Source of the DNA: Pseudomonadota bacterium
GTDB lineage: Bacteria > SZUA-182 > DTGQ01
Assembly: GCA_030625085.1 (NCBI GenBank)
Contig: DAOURK010000030.1
Location: 1 to 38,269, forward strand
Direction: 5' to 3'
DNA length: 38,269 nt
In this document: in pieces, positions 8,584 to 16,097 of the stretch
Layout: each line of letters starts with the position of its first letter
Numbering within the stretch: the stretch's first letter is position 1
Notes under the pieces: model-generated
Databases searched by the model: none
What the model saw: only the letters and a program-made list of their open reading frames with translations
Told to the model about the DNA's origin: nothing
Program-made: the position numbers and the translations under genes

Positions 8584-9465
8584 TCATCCAGTGTTCTTCA
8601 TCCTTCGCAGCCGGTTTAAAATGATCATTTCGCTCTCATAAACTCTTTTAATCCCATCCCCCAATGCCTGTTCGATTACTTGAATATCTCGCACCAGCCG
8701 CATTAAGCCCCCCGGCTCGACAGAGGCGGCCTGATCACTGCCCCACATAGCCCGGTCAAGTGTGATATGCCGTTCCACAAAACAAACGCCAAGCACTACG
8801 GATGCATACGTCGTCTGTAAGCCCACTTCATGGCCAGAGTAGCCAATGGGGCAATTAAACTCCCGGTACAATGTCCGGATCATATTCAGATTAAGTTCTT
8901 CAGTTTTGCACGGATAGCTGCTGGTGCTGTGGGCAATAAGCAGGCGATCTTGATCCAGAAGAGATACAGCATGACGAATTTCTTCCATGGTGGACATACC
9001 GGTGGAAAGAATAATCGGCCGTCCGGTGCTGTTAATGTGCTGTAGCAACACGTCATCGGTCAGGGAGGCTGAAGCGATTTTATAACATACAGGTGCAAAT
9101 TGCTCGATAAATTCTACCGAAGGCCCGTCCCAGCATGAAGCAAACCAGGCAATGTTCTTCTCCTTACAATAGCGGTCTATCTCTGCATATTCCTCTTGCC
9201 CGAATTCAATCCTATGGCGATACTCTAAGTAGGACATAACTCCCCAGGGCGTTTCCCGCATTAAATTGCGCTGCGCCCGCGGAACACACAGCTTAGGTGT
9301 GCGCTTTTGGAATTTCACCGCATCACAACCAGCCAGCGATGCTGCGTCAATCAGCTTCTTAACGATGTCTAAATCGCCATTATGGTTTATCCCGATTTCA
9401 GCAATGATATACACAGGGCAACCTTCACCAACAGGTCGTCCGCCAATCTCAATAACTCTTGGCAT
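8584..9465 (-). CDS. NeuB-family ulosonate synthase lacking the SAF domain
   Basis: This enzyme should condense phosphoenolpyruvate with an aldose or amino-aldose to give a 2-keto-3-deoxy acid sugar. Family motifs are YIIAEIGINHNGDLDIVKKL, CDAVKFQK, CYKIASASLTDDVLL, PIILSTGMSTMEEI, CPIGYSGHEVG and VERHITLDRAMWGSDQAASV. The chosen ATG (9465) has AAAGGAAG six bases upstream, clearly better than the ATG at 9483. At 293 residues it ends soon after the TIM barrel. Classical NeuB/PseI proteins carry an extra C-terminal antifreeze-like SAF domain of about 60 residues that closes the partner active site. This one lacks it, as do some shorter members. The partner activating enzyme is probably the NeuA-KdsC fusion at 11372-12532. 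Confidence 0.88.
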   Translation of the reverse strand: MPRVIEIGGRPVGEGCPVYIIAEIGINHNGDLDIVKKLIDAASLAGCDAVKFQKRTPKLCVPRAQRNLMRETPWGVMSYLEYRHRIEFGQEEYAEIDRYCKEKNIAWFASCWDGPSVEFIEQFAPVCYKIASASLTDDVLLQHINSTGRPIILSTGMSTMEEIRHAVSLLDQDRLLIAHSTSSYPCKTEELNLNMIRTLYREFNCPIGYSGHEVGLQTTYASVVLGVCFVERHITLDRAMWGSDQAASVEPGGLMRLVRDIQVIEQALGDGIKRVYESEMIILNRLRRMKNTG

Positions 9466-9525
9466 ACAGCTTCCTTTATTCATTTAAGAAAAAATAAGTA
9501 TAGTAAGCCTATTTTAAAATTATGT

Positions 9526-10614
9526 TTATACAAAAAAACAATTTTTTGGCCCATGTGTGTGCGTCATGTCACCAATCAACTCCATATCACACTGCTGAGT
9601 GCATTTAATTCCTTGACTCAATTTGAAATGATCCAAACGCAATTTTTGGTATTTTTCACCATTCCAAATATCATATAGTGATTCTATTTTGGCGTCTCCT
9701 AATACAATCTCATTATTGAAATCTTCAACACACTGGACTGCCGCACCGTTTGATTTAATTGTCATGGAACTCCATGGAAACTGACAAAATTCAATCCAAT
9801 GAATAGATTTTGTTTCCGGTATTTTATCCTGATACCAGTGTTGATCCTGACTTTTTAGATAAACATAAGCATCCACATCCTTAAACAGCTCTTTAAGCCT
9901 GTCAAATTCTTCGCCTTGCCATTGTTTTTTGAGATTCAACATGGTAATCACAATGGTCGTGCTTAAATTGTATTGCTCCTTGAGTTCAAATAGCTTCATA
10001 ATTTTTCGATAACTTTCAGTAAAATTCGAAGCAGTGCCCCTAACCGATTTATGGCGCATGTCATCAACACTTTCAACGGAATATTTAATATAATCCAATC
10101 CGTTTTTAAAAATCTCAAGGTTTTTCTCAATATCAATGTTGGCAGGATTACAACTAAAATAAGAAGGGATCTCCCTTTGGGTTAATTTGGCGATCCTTTG
10201 AGGCAAATGTTTATCAAGAAGAGGATCGCCATAGCCATGAAGTACAATAACTTTCGGAATAACATAAAGAAAAAAATGGTTTTCACTTATATCTTTTTTT
10301 GAAATATGATAGTTTTTTTCTACAAATTTTTCCCATTCCTCCCATTCCTGATCGGGAAAAGGCCGTATTTGATCTAATATCCGATCAAAAATTTTACAAT
10401 TCATCATCTCAATTTTACGAGACATCATGGTGGTCCTGGGACACATCTCACAATTCATATTACAGGCATTAGTTGTTTCAATATTATAAATAACAGGGGC
10501 TTTGCTTCTAATATTTTCAAACATATCAAAAATATATTTTTCGTCGAATTTTTCCCCGTTCATCAATCCATACTTGGTATCATGGAATTTCATATAAAAT
10601 TTTATATCAAACAT
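9526..10614 (-). CDS. Radical SAM protein with SPASM-like C-terminus
   Basis: A 362-residue radical SAM enzyme. The [4Fe-4S]-binding motif CNMNCEMC gives cysteines 51, 55 and 58, preceded by VIYNIETTNA as in many sugar-cluster members. The C-terminal part has FCQFPWSSMTIKSNGAAVQC, then a CTQQCDMELIG pattern and one more cysteine near the end. This resembles a SPASM/Twitch auxiliary-cluster domain. An insertion around residues 85-130 is unusually aromatic and acidic. GGGAAG lies about eight bases before the start. Such enzymes in glycan loci perform dehydrogenation, epimerisation or peptide modification; which applies here is not visible. Its place between NeuB-like and NeuA-like genes suggests a role on the ulosonate or its precursor. 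Confidence 0.85.
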   Translation of the reverse strand: MFDIKFYMKFHDTKYGLMNGEKFDEKYIFDMFENIRSKAPVIYNIETTNACNMNCEMCPRTTMMSRKIEMMNCKIFDRILDQIRPFPDQEWEEWEKFVEKNYHISKKDISENHFFLYVIPKVIVLHGYGDPLLDKHLPQRIAKLTQREIPSYFSCNPANIDIEKNLEIFKNGLDYIKYSVESVDDMRHKSVRGTASNFTESYRKIMKLFELKEQYNLSTTIVITMLNLKKQWQGEEFDRLKELFKDVDAYVYLKSQDQHWYQDKIPETKSIHWIEFCQFPWSSMTIKSNGAAVQCVEDFNNEIVLGDAKIESLYDIWNGEKYQKLRLDHFKLSQGIKCTQQCDMELIGDMTHTHGPKNCFFV

Positions 10615-10645
10615 TCAAGACTTCCCATTTATCTATTTTATTTTT

Positions 10646-11326
10646 TTACCAACTCGTCCAACCACCATCAAGATGTATGGCAGAACCTGTCATATAAGCA
10701 GACTTTTCAGAACATAGATATTCAATCAACCCATTTAATTCATCACTTTTCATCATACGTTTCATAGGAACAAATTGTTTATATTGTTCCTTGAAATCTT
10801 TACTTTGATCATATTCTACCCCTCCTAAAACGACACAGTTCACCTGCACATTTGGCGCTAGATGAGTTGCCAGGTGTTTTGTAAGTTGGACAACTGCCGC
10901 CTTTGATAAAGAATATCCAATGTGCTTTTCCGAATTTTCATAAAGATCCGGATGAGGTGACACCACCCCGTAAATTGAAGAAAGATTTACAATTCCTTTT
11001 GCGGATTTATTTTTAGCAAATTCCCTGCACACAGAAAATAAAGCGACAATATTGACCTGAAAAAATTGCATAAGACTCTCAAGAGAGACATCAAACAGAG
11101 TCTGGGGCGACTTTTGAGCATTGATATGATCATTCATTCCAAAGCAATTTACCAAATATTCAGCAGGATTTTTTAAAAACCATTTTTTCACAAATTCTTC
11201 ATTTGTCAGATCATGGCCAAATCTTCGCGACAATTTATATAACTGATATGATTTTTTCAGATACAATGACAATGCTGAACCAAGCAATCCTTCAGATCCC
11301 GTAATAATTATTTTTTCCTTTTTCAT
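10646..11326 (-). CDS. Classical SDR oxidoreductase
   Basis: A 226-residue classical short-chain dehydrogenase/reductase. The cofactor motif is ITGSEGLLGSAL. Catalytic residues are visible as the serine in VNLSSIYG and the YxxxK in YSLSK, followed by the family C-terminal end YMTGSAIHLDGGWTSW. The usual NNAG is replaced by VNCFGMND. GGGAAAGG lies upstream of the ATG at good spacing. It is placed between the SPASM radical SAM gene and the NeuA-KdsC fusion. In similar ulosonate loci an SDR acts on the free or CMP-activated sugar, but the substrate here is inferred only from location. Confidence 0.87.
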   Translation of the reverse strand: MKKEKIIITGSEGLLGSALSLYLKKSYQLYKLSRRFGHDLTNEEFVKKWFLKNPAEYLVNCFGMNDHINAQKSPQTLFDVSLESLMQFFQVNIVALFSVCREFAKNKSAKGIVNLSSIYGVVSPHPDLYENSEKHIGYSLSKAAVVQLTKHLATHLAPNVQVNCVVLGGVEYDQSKDFKEQYKQFVPMKRMMKSDELNGLIEYLCSEKSAYMTGSAIHLDGGWTSW

Positions 11327-11371
11327 TACCTTTCCCTTAATCTACAGGATATTAATCGGTTTGAATGACTG

Positions 11372-12532
11372 CTATTCCCTTTCCAGGAAGAGGCCTAACA
11401 ATTCCCTGATGACCCCTTCTCCACCTTTTGATTTCGTCACATACTTTGCAATCTTTCTAACTTCTTCGCAAGCATCGGAGGGAGCAATAGGACATGCAAT
11501 AAATTTCATAGCTTCATAATCATTGATATCATTGCCCACGTAAATTACTTCTTCTGCTTTTATCCTCTTAGATTTAAGATAACTCTCAAGAAAATCTTTT
11601 TTATTTTTAATTCCAGAGGAACACTCAATTCCTAATTTTTTAGCCCTTTTTTGGACAATTGGATTTTGTTCTGTTGAGAGTACAATTTGACGAATACCCA
11701 CTTTTTTTATTTTAGAAATCGCCAGCCCATCAGAGCGGTGCACCCAAACACTTTCCTTGCCAAATTGATCCATTAAAACTTTATTATCAGTTAAAACACC
11801 ATCAAAATCATATATAAATAATTTGATATTTTTTATATTCAATTTTTCTTTGTTAAGCAAATACTTCGCAAATAGCACCTCTGCCAAATTAAAGTCAAAT
11901 TCGTCATCAATATCAATGTGTTGCCAATCTTTCATTATATGAAAAGAAATTTTGCCCTCTAAACGGTTGTTGTAACTTGTTAAAATATGTGGTTTAAATA
12001 TGTATATTGAACCATTTTCAAAATAGATTTTTTCTAAATCCTGCCGTCTCTTTCGATTTTTAAAATCATAACTAATTGAAGTCATTCGGTCATTTATATT
12101 TTTCCAAATAAATTTTCTAGTCTCTGATACTGAAAGAAGAGAATCGGCATTCTCTTTTAAGAATTTTTGAATGGCATTATCGATGTCATTAGGCAGCCTT
12201 AATGGTGAAGTGCATTGAAGGAAGACGATAAAATCAGGCACATAATTTTCGGACTGTTGCAAATACTCCAGGGCATGTAATAGGGCCGATTCAGATGAAG
12301 CATTATCACCGCTGAGTTCTGAAGGCCGCCAGATGACTTCTGCGCCATACTGTTTAGAAACAGCAGCTATTTCGGGATCATCGGTTGAAACTATGATGCG
12401 GCCCAGCATGCGTGCATGGCCAGCATGCTCAATGGTGTGTGCGATCAGTGGCTTGCCTGCCAGTTGCCTTATGTTCTTACGCGGAATACCTTTGGAACCG
12501 CCACGGGCAGGGATGATTGCAAGATTTTTCAT
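11372..12532 (-). CDS. NeuA-type CMP-sugar cytidylyltransferase fused to KdsC-like HAD phosphatase
   Basis: A 386-residue two-domain protein. Residues 1-230 are an acylneuraminate cytidylyltransferase: IIPARGGSKGIPRKNI at the N-terminus binds CTP, and FLQCTSPLRLPNDID and HIDIDDEFDFNLAE complete the family pattern. Residues about 235-386 are a KdsC-type HAD phosphatase: YDFDGVLTDN near 241-250 holds the nucleophile and acid aspartates, STEQNP is motif II, the lysine of GIKNKKDFL is motif III, and VGNDINDYEAM is motif IV. Together they would dephosphorylate an ulosonate 9- or 8-phosphate and couple it to CMP. Fusions of this order are known in sialic and legionaminic acid loci. It pairs with the NeuB-like synthase at 8584-9465. 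A purine-rich AAGGGA lies rather far (15 bases) from the start. Confidence 0.93.
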   Translation of the reverse strand: MKNLAIIPARGGSKGIPRKNIRQLAGKPLIAHTIEHAGHARMLGRIIVSTDDPEIAAVSKQYGAEVIWRPSELSGDNASSESALLHALEYLQQSENYVPDFIVFLQCTSPLRLPNDIDNAIQKFLKENADSLLSVSETRKFIWKNINDRMTSISYDFKNRKRRQDLEKIYFENGSIYIFKPHILTSYNNRLEGKISFHIMKDWQHIDIDDEFDFNLAEVLFAKYLLNKEKLNIKNIKLFIYDFDGVLTDNKVLMDQFGKESVWVHRSDGLAISKIKKVGIRQIVLSTEQNPIVQKRAKKLGIECSSGIKNKKDFLESYLKSKRIKAEEVIYVGNDINDYEAMKFIACPIAPSDACEEVRKIAKYVTKSKGGEGVIRELLGLFLERE

Positions 12533-12615
12533 ATACTTATTCGTATCCCTTACTTATTTATATCCTCAACTTTGGGCACCTTATATCGAAGCAACAAAGC
12601 CATTTTTTCAAGAAT

Positions 12616-12641
12616 TCAATACGATTTCTCAATACGATTTC
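12616..12641. repeat. Perfect 13-bp tandem duplication at a gene end
   Basis: Unit TCAATACGATTTC occurs twice without mismatch and encodes the last residues and stop of the B12-type radical SAM gene. The period is not a multiple of three. It is short and may be simple slippage. Confidence 0.8.
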
Positions 12642-14046
12642 TCAGGACAGTTAGCCACCGGCTGGGTTGGCAAAGGAAGCGAAAAAAGCGTTTCATGAAC
12701 CGGTACAGTTCTTGTAGCCAGCCTGGTTTAGAGACCCCTCTTACTGCCCAATCCCGCATATCTATCAGTTGCCTATCGGTATAATCAGTCAGGTTTACAC
12801 AAAGGTCACATACATCACCAAGAGCAGAGAAAAAGGCATCTTTTGTGCCATACCTTTCCTGAATACGTTCTTGGACGAGAGGTTGAAAATATAGTTCGCA
12901 TCCCGGGTAAGGAGTAACAAAGAAAAAGGTGTAATCACGTACCTGCCTTCTCCGGATCCAACGCACCGATTCTTGAACAGTGGCTTTAGTTTCACCTGGC
13001 ATACCAATGATAAATGTACAATTTGGTCTTATGTTAGATTCTTGAGCAATTGCAACCGCTTTGGATGCCAACTCCGGCGTCACATTTTTTTTCATTCCAG
13101 CGAGCATTGCCTTGCTGCCACTTTCGATCCCAAAGTTTAGCCCAATACATCCAGCACGTTTGAACAGCCTTGCAAGATCTTCATCAAAGTTATTCACACG
13201 GGCATGGCTATACCAAGGAGCTGTGTAACCACTTTTAATGAGTTGCGTGGCAAACTCTATTGCCCGTTTTCGATGGGCATTAATACACTCGTCAAAAAAT
13301 AGATACGAGTCCACCCCATACCTTGATCGTAGGAATCCGATTTCCTCCATCACTAAATTTACAGAACGGAAGCGTACTGCCTTGCCCATCATGCGCCAGC
13401 AGAAAGTGCATTTGTTGGGGCATCCGCGACTCCACAGAAGAGTAGCGCATCGCTTGGTGCCGCAGTCAATTCCCACAACGTTCTTAATGACATTGTTACT
13501 GAAGTAAATCTCTGATGGAAACAACTCGTAAGCAGGCATGGGAAATTGGTCTAAATTTCTCTCAATTGGTCTAGGTTTTGTCACTACGCTATTTTTATCA
13601 TGGGCGACATAGCTTATCCCAGCCACACCTGAGACATCGCCTCCTTTCCCCCCTATTACATCACATAGCTCACGGAAAGTGTGCTCGCCTTCTCCGTGAA
13701 CACAAAAATCCACTGGTATATGTTCAAATATCACTTCAGGCTCAATAGTGACTCCACCTCCCAGAACAATCTTCGCAAATGGGAACATCTCCCTCAAACC
13801 CGGAACCAGACACTTGAGATGAGCATAAGTTGTGATTAACCCTCCAATGCCAATGATATCAATGTCTTTGATTTTTCTCAAATTACGACACATATCTTCA
13901 TTTGAAACACGGAGTGCATTTTGATCGAAGACGTGAACTTCATGGCCTTCTTGGACCATAATAGCAGCAATAACACCTAATCCCGCAGGAAAGCAGAAAG
14001 GAAGGTGGTGCTCTCTTATCGTAGGATTTATCAGAAGTATTTTCAT
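12616..14046 (-). CDS. B12-binding-domain radical SAM protein
   Basis: A 476-residue protein with the layout of cobalamin-dependent radical SAM enzymes. Residues 1-165 look like a B12-binding Rossmann domain (MKILLINPTI start; GIGGLITTYAH; IVLGGGVTIEPE; VHGEGEHTFREL). The radical SAM core follows with WSRGCPNKCTFCW, cysteines 209, 213 and 216, then FFDECINAHRKRA, GLNFGIESGSKAML and FIIGMPGETKATVQ. The DxHxxG cobalamin-ligand motif is not evident, as in many members of this class, so base-off B12 binding is expected but unproven. Known relatives methylate unreactive carbons or remodel rings. In a sugar locus it could C-methylate or epimerise a sugar. Its last codons and stop lie in a 13-bp tandem duplication. 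Confidence 0.88.
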   Translation of the reverse strand: MKILLINPTIREHHLPFCFPAGLGVIAAIMVQEGHEVHVFDQNALRVSNEDMCRNLRKIKDIDIIGIGGLITTYAHLKCLVPGLREMFPFAKIVLGGGVTIEPEVIFEHIPVDFCVHGEGEHTFRELCDVIGGKGGDVSGVAGISYVAHDKNSVVTKPRPIERNLDQFPMPAYELFPSEIYFSNNVIKNVVGIDCGTKRCATLLWSRGCPNKCTFCWRMMGKAVRFRSVNLVMEEIGFLRSRYGVDSYLFFDECINAHRKRAIEFATQLIKSGYTAPWYSHARVNNFDEDLARLFKRAGCIGLNFGIESGSKAMLAGMKKNVTPELASKAVAIAQESNIRPNCTFIIGMPGETKATVQESVRWIRRRQVRDYTFFFVTPYPGCELYFQPLVQERIQERYGTKDAFFSALGDVCDLCVNLTDYTDRQLIDMRDWAVRGVSKPGWLQELYRFMKRFFRFLCQPSRWLTVLRNRIEKSY

Positions 14047-14067
14047 TCTATAACCTCCATTTTTACA

Positions 14068-15306
14068 TCAAAACTCCCAACTTGCGGCTGAGTAAAGAGG
14101 GGACTTGTATGCTAATGCTTTATTATGCCAGTTTTGAATATCCAACACACAATAGAGATTAGAAAATTCTTTCAATAATGAATGTGGAGTAATAATAAAA
14201 GAACTATAAAATATTTTTTGATCTTGCGTTGCGAATTCCCAACTAGAATCGGGCTTGAGTCCCATTTGCTCACGCCATTCTAGAGACATACCAAAAATGA
14301 GATAGGGAACATCACTAAAATTCGCAATCGTAGAACCACCAGTATTAACACTCATAAAAAGTAAAGAAGTCCTTATCAATGCAAAATCATCTACCAACGT
14401 TGAACCATAATCTTTGGCAACAATCACATTACTTCGATCTCTAAACTCCTTAAAAATTTCTTCTCTCATTCCAATGATTACAAATACTACCTCGGGAAAT
14501 GTGGATTTACATAAATCAAAAAAACTTAACCATACATCCTTATCAGCATTTCGGTGTGGACTATCAGGACGATTTCTTAGGCATACAACAACCGGAAGTA
14601 AGCCTTTAGCCTGTGTTCTATACAAATTATATGCCCACCCCAGGTGATAATCGTTAATCGCAAGGTAGGGGATAAATCCACGTTCATTATAAAAATCCCG
14701 TATTTCCCTAAGAGTCGCTCCACCATAAAAGTTGAATGACTCTTTAAGCTGCGCGCTAATTGGTGGATAAATTTGATATCTATTAATGTTCTGTTTGAGA
14801 AAGCAATAAAATTCTGAGCGAGAATCAAATTGGAATACAGAGCCAAGATAAGGAGACGTATTTATAATCGGTAAAAGATTAAATAAATAATAGCGAAAGT
14901 TGGTTGGATTAATGTTGGTATACCCTCTATTGCCTGCCGGTTTTTCACAATCGCAAATAACGCAAACATCCACTTTGTCGGCTTCATGCTTTAATTTTAA
15001 TACACTAAGAGTCTCGATAAATACAAGAAAGTCGCCAACAGACCAAGGAATAACTTTATAGTCCCAGACCCCCAAAATGACCTTTTTGGGTTTCCTGACT
15101 GAAAGAAAATTAAATAAATTAATTATGAATAGCTTCTTTTGTTTATAGTGAGTGATAAAATGGCGCCCACGTCTGCACACTTGCTGAGAAAGCATACGTA
15201 AAGCTATCTTAAAGCACCAAACGAAGCCTTTCTCCTGCACCTTGCCGGCAAGGAAAAGTGGGGATAGGTAACGATCCCAAAATCTGCAGTTGTTTCTTGT
15301 GATCAT
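14068..15306 (-). CDS. Unassigned protein in polysaccharide locus, possible glycosyltransferase
   Basis: I do not recognise this family. The chosen ATG (15306) gives 412 residues and avoids an 85-bp overlap with the nucleotidyltransferase gene; the longer frame begins with GTG at 15402. The sequence is alpha/beta with blocks such as VILGVWDYKVIPWSVGDFLV, GLLPVVVCLRNRPDSPHRN, FPEVVFVIIGMREEI and LFMSVNTGGSTIANFSDVPY. The last contains a glycine/serine turn like that in the donor site of GT-B enzymes and heptosyltransferase-like proteins. The N-terminal 100 residues are basic. There is no signal peptide or clear transmembrane helix. Between the HddC-like and radical SAM genes, a glycosyltransferase is the most reasonable guess, at low certainty. 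Confidence 0.55.
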   Translation of the reverse strand: MITRNNCRFWDRYLSPLFLAGKVQEKGFVWCFKIALRMLSQQVCRRGRHFITHYKQKKLFIINLFNFLSVRKPKKVILGVWDYKVIPWSVGDFLVFIETLSVLKLKHEADKVDVCVICDCEKPAGNRGYTNINPTNFRYYLFNLLPIINTSPYLGSVFQFDSRSEFYCFLKQNINRYQIYPPISAQLKESFNFYGGATLREIRDFYNERGFIPYLAINDYHLGWAYNLYRTQAKGLLPVVVCLRNRPDSPHRNADKDVWLSFFDLCKSTFPEVVFVIIGMREEIFKEFRDRSNVIVAKDYGSTLVDDFALIRTSLLFMSVNTGGSTIANFSDVPYLIFGMSLEWREQMGLKPDSSWEFATQDQKIFYSSFIITPHSLLKEFSNLYCVLDIQNWHNKALAYKSPLYSAASWEF

Positions 15307-15317
15307 TATTCGCCGTT

Positions 15318-16097
15318 TCAGTATCCAGATCGGCTGATCGGATTTATTTTTGACTGCTTCCTTGGACTCTGCTGAATAAATTTTTCCTCTTTCCCACAAC
15401 ACAGACGAAATTCCCTATTGGCCGCATCATAGCTCTCCATCGTGCCGATATCTCTATGATATATGTCATTGTGAAATGTATAAATGCGTCCCATATAATG
15501 TGGTAACACCTCTGTACTAAAATCAATTATTTCTTTGCCGAGACTAGCCAAAAAATCAAGAATAGAAGGCTCAAGAATATATACTGCCCCGTTGGCAAGA
15601 TTACACGGTGGATTGGGGGCTTTTTCATGAAATACCCGAACAACGCCCCGATCATCAAGCTCTACGATCCCACAAGAATGTGGTGCGGATGTATTAAATG
15701 TCAGCATGGTGATCTCACAACCCACCGGACGATTATTATGCCGCGCAATAAAGGCTTTTACATTGAGCTTTGAAAGATTGTCAGCGTGGATCAGCATCAA
15801 AGAATCTTCCCCGAAAAAGTTGCGGTTCTTAAGCAGGGTGCCCGCAGTTCCAAGGAGGGCACGTTCATAAACCGTTGTGGTAAAACGGCTGAATTCGCTT
15901 TTGGTAAGATAATCACTTACTTGATCAGCAAAGTGGTGCATATTAATAAGTATTGGATAAACTTGCGCATTAACAAGCATACTGAGCCAATATTCCAAAA
16001 GTGGCCTTCCGTTGATTGGAACCAAGCATTTAGGAATTTTGTTTGTAAGCGGTTGAAGCCTTGTTCCCACACCCGCGGCAAGAAGCAGTGCTTTCAT
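15318..16097 (-). CDS. hddC: Sugar-1-phosphate nucleotidyltransferase, HddC-like
   Basis: A 259-residue NTP-transferase that activates a sugar 1-phosphate. The N-terminus LLLAAGVGTRLQPLTNKIPK is the nucleotide-binding signature with the catalytic lysine in PKCLVPINGRPLLEYW. LIHADNLSKLN carries the metal-binding Asp, and ANGAVYILEPSIL and YHRDIGTMESYDAA complete the family core. It resembles D-glycero-alpha-D-manno-heptose 1-phosphate guanylyltransferase, and its place directly after an HldE-like gene, overlapping its stop by 4 bp (ATGA), supports that. A mannose-1-phosphate or muramate-type role cannot be excluded. If HddC is right, the product is GDP-heptose, a possible substrate for the SDR genes at the right end of the window. 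Confidence 0.8.
   Translation of the reverse strand: MKALLLAAGVGTRLQPLTNKIPKCLVPINGRPLLEYWLSMLVNAQVYPILINMHHFADQVSDYLTKSEFSRFTTTVYERALLGTAGTLLKNRNFFGEDSLMLIHADNLSKLNVKAFIARHNNRPVGCEITMLTFNTSAPHSCGIVELDDRGVVRVFHEKAPNPPCNLANGAVYILEPSILDFLASLGKEIIDFSTEVLPHYMGRIYTFHNDIYHRDIGTMESYDAANREFRLCCGKEEKFIQQSPRKQSKINPISRSGY

Noticed and set aside
12616-12641. 13-bp duplication as a phase-variation switch
   Set aside because: Only two copies exist and they affect just the last codons of the radical SAM gene, so simple slippage explains them. It is kept only as a repeat.
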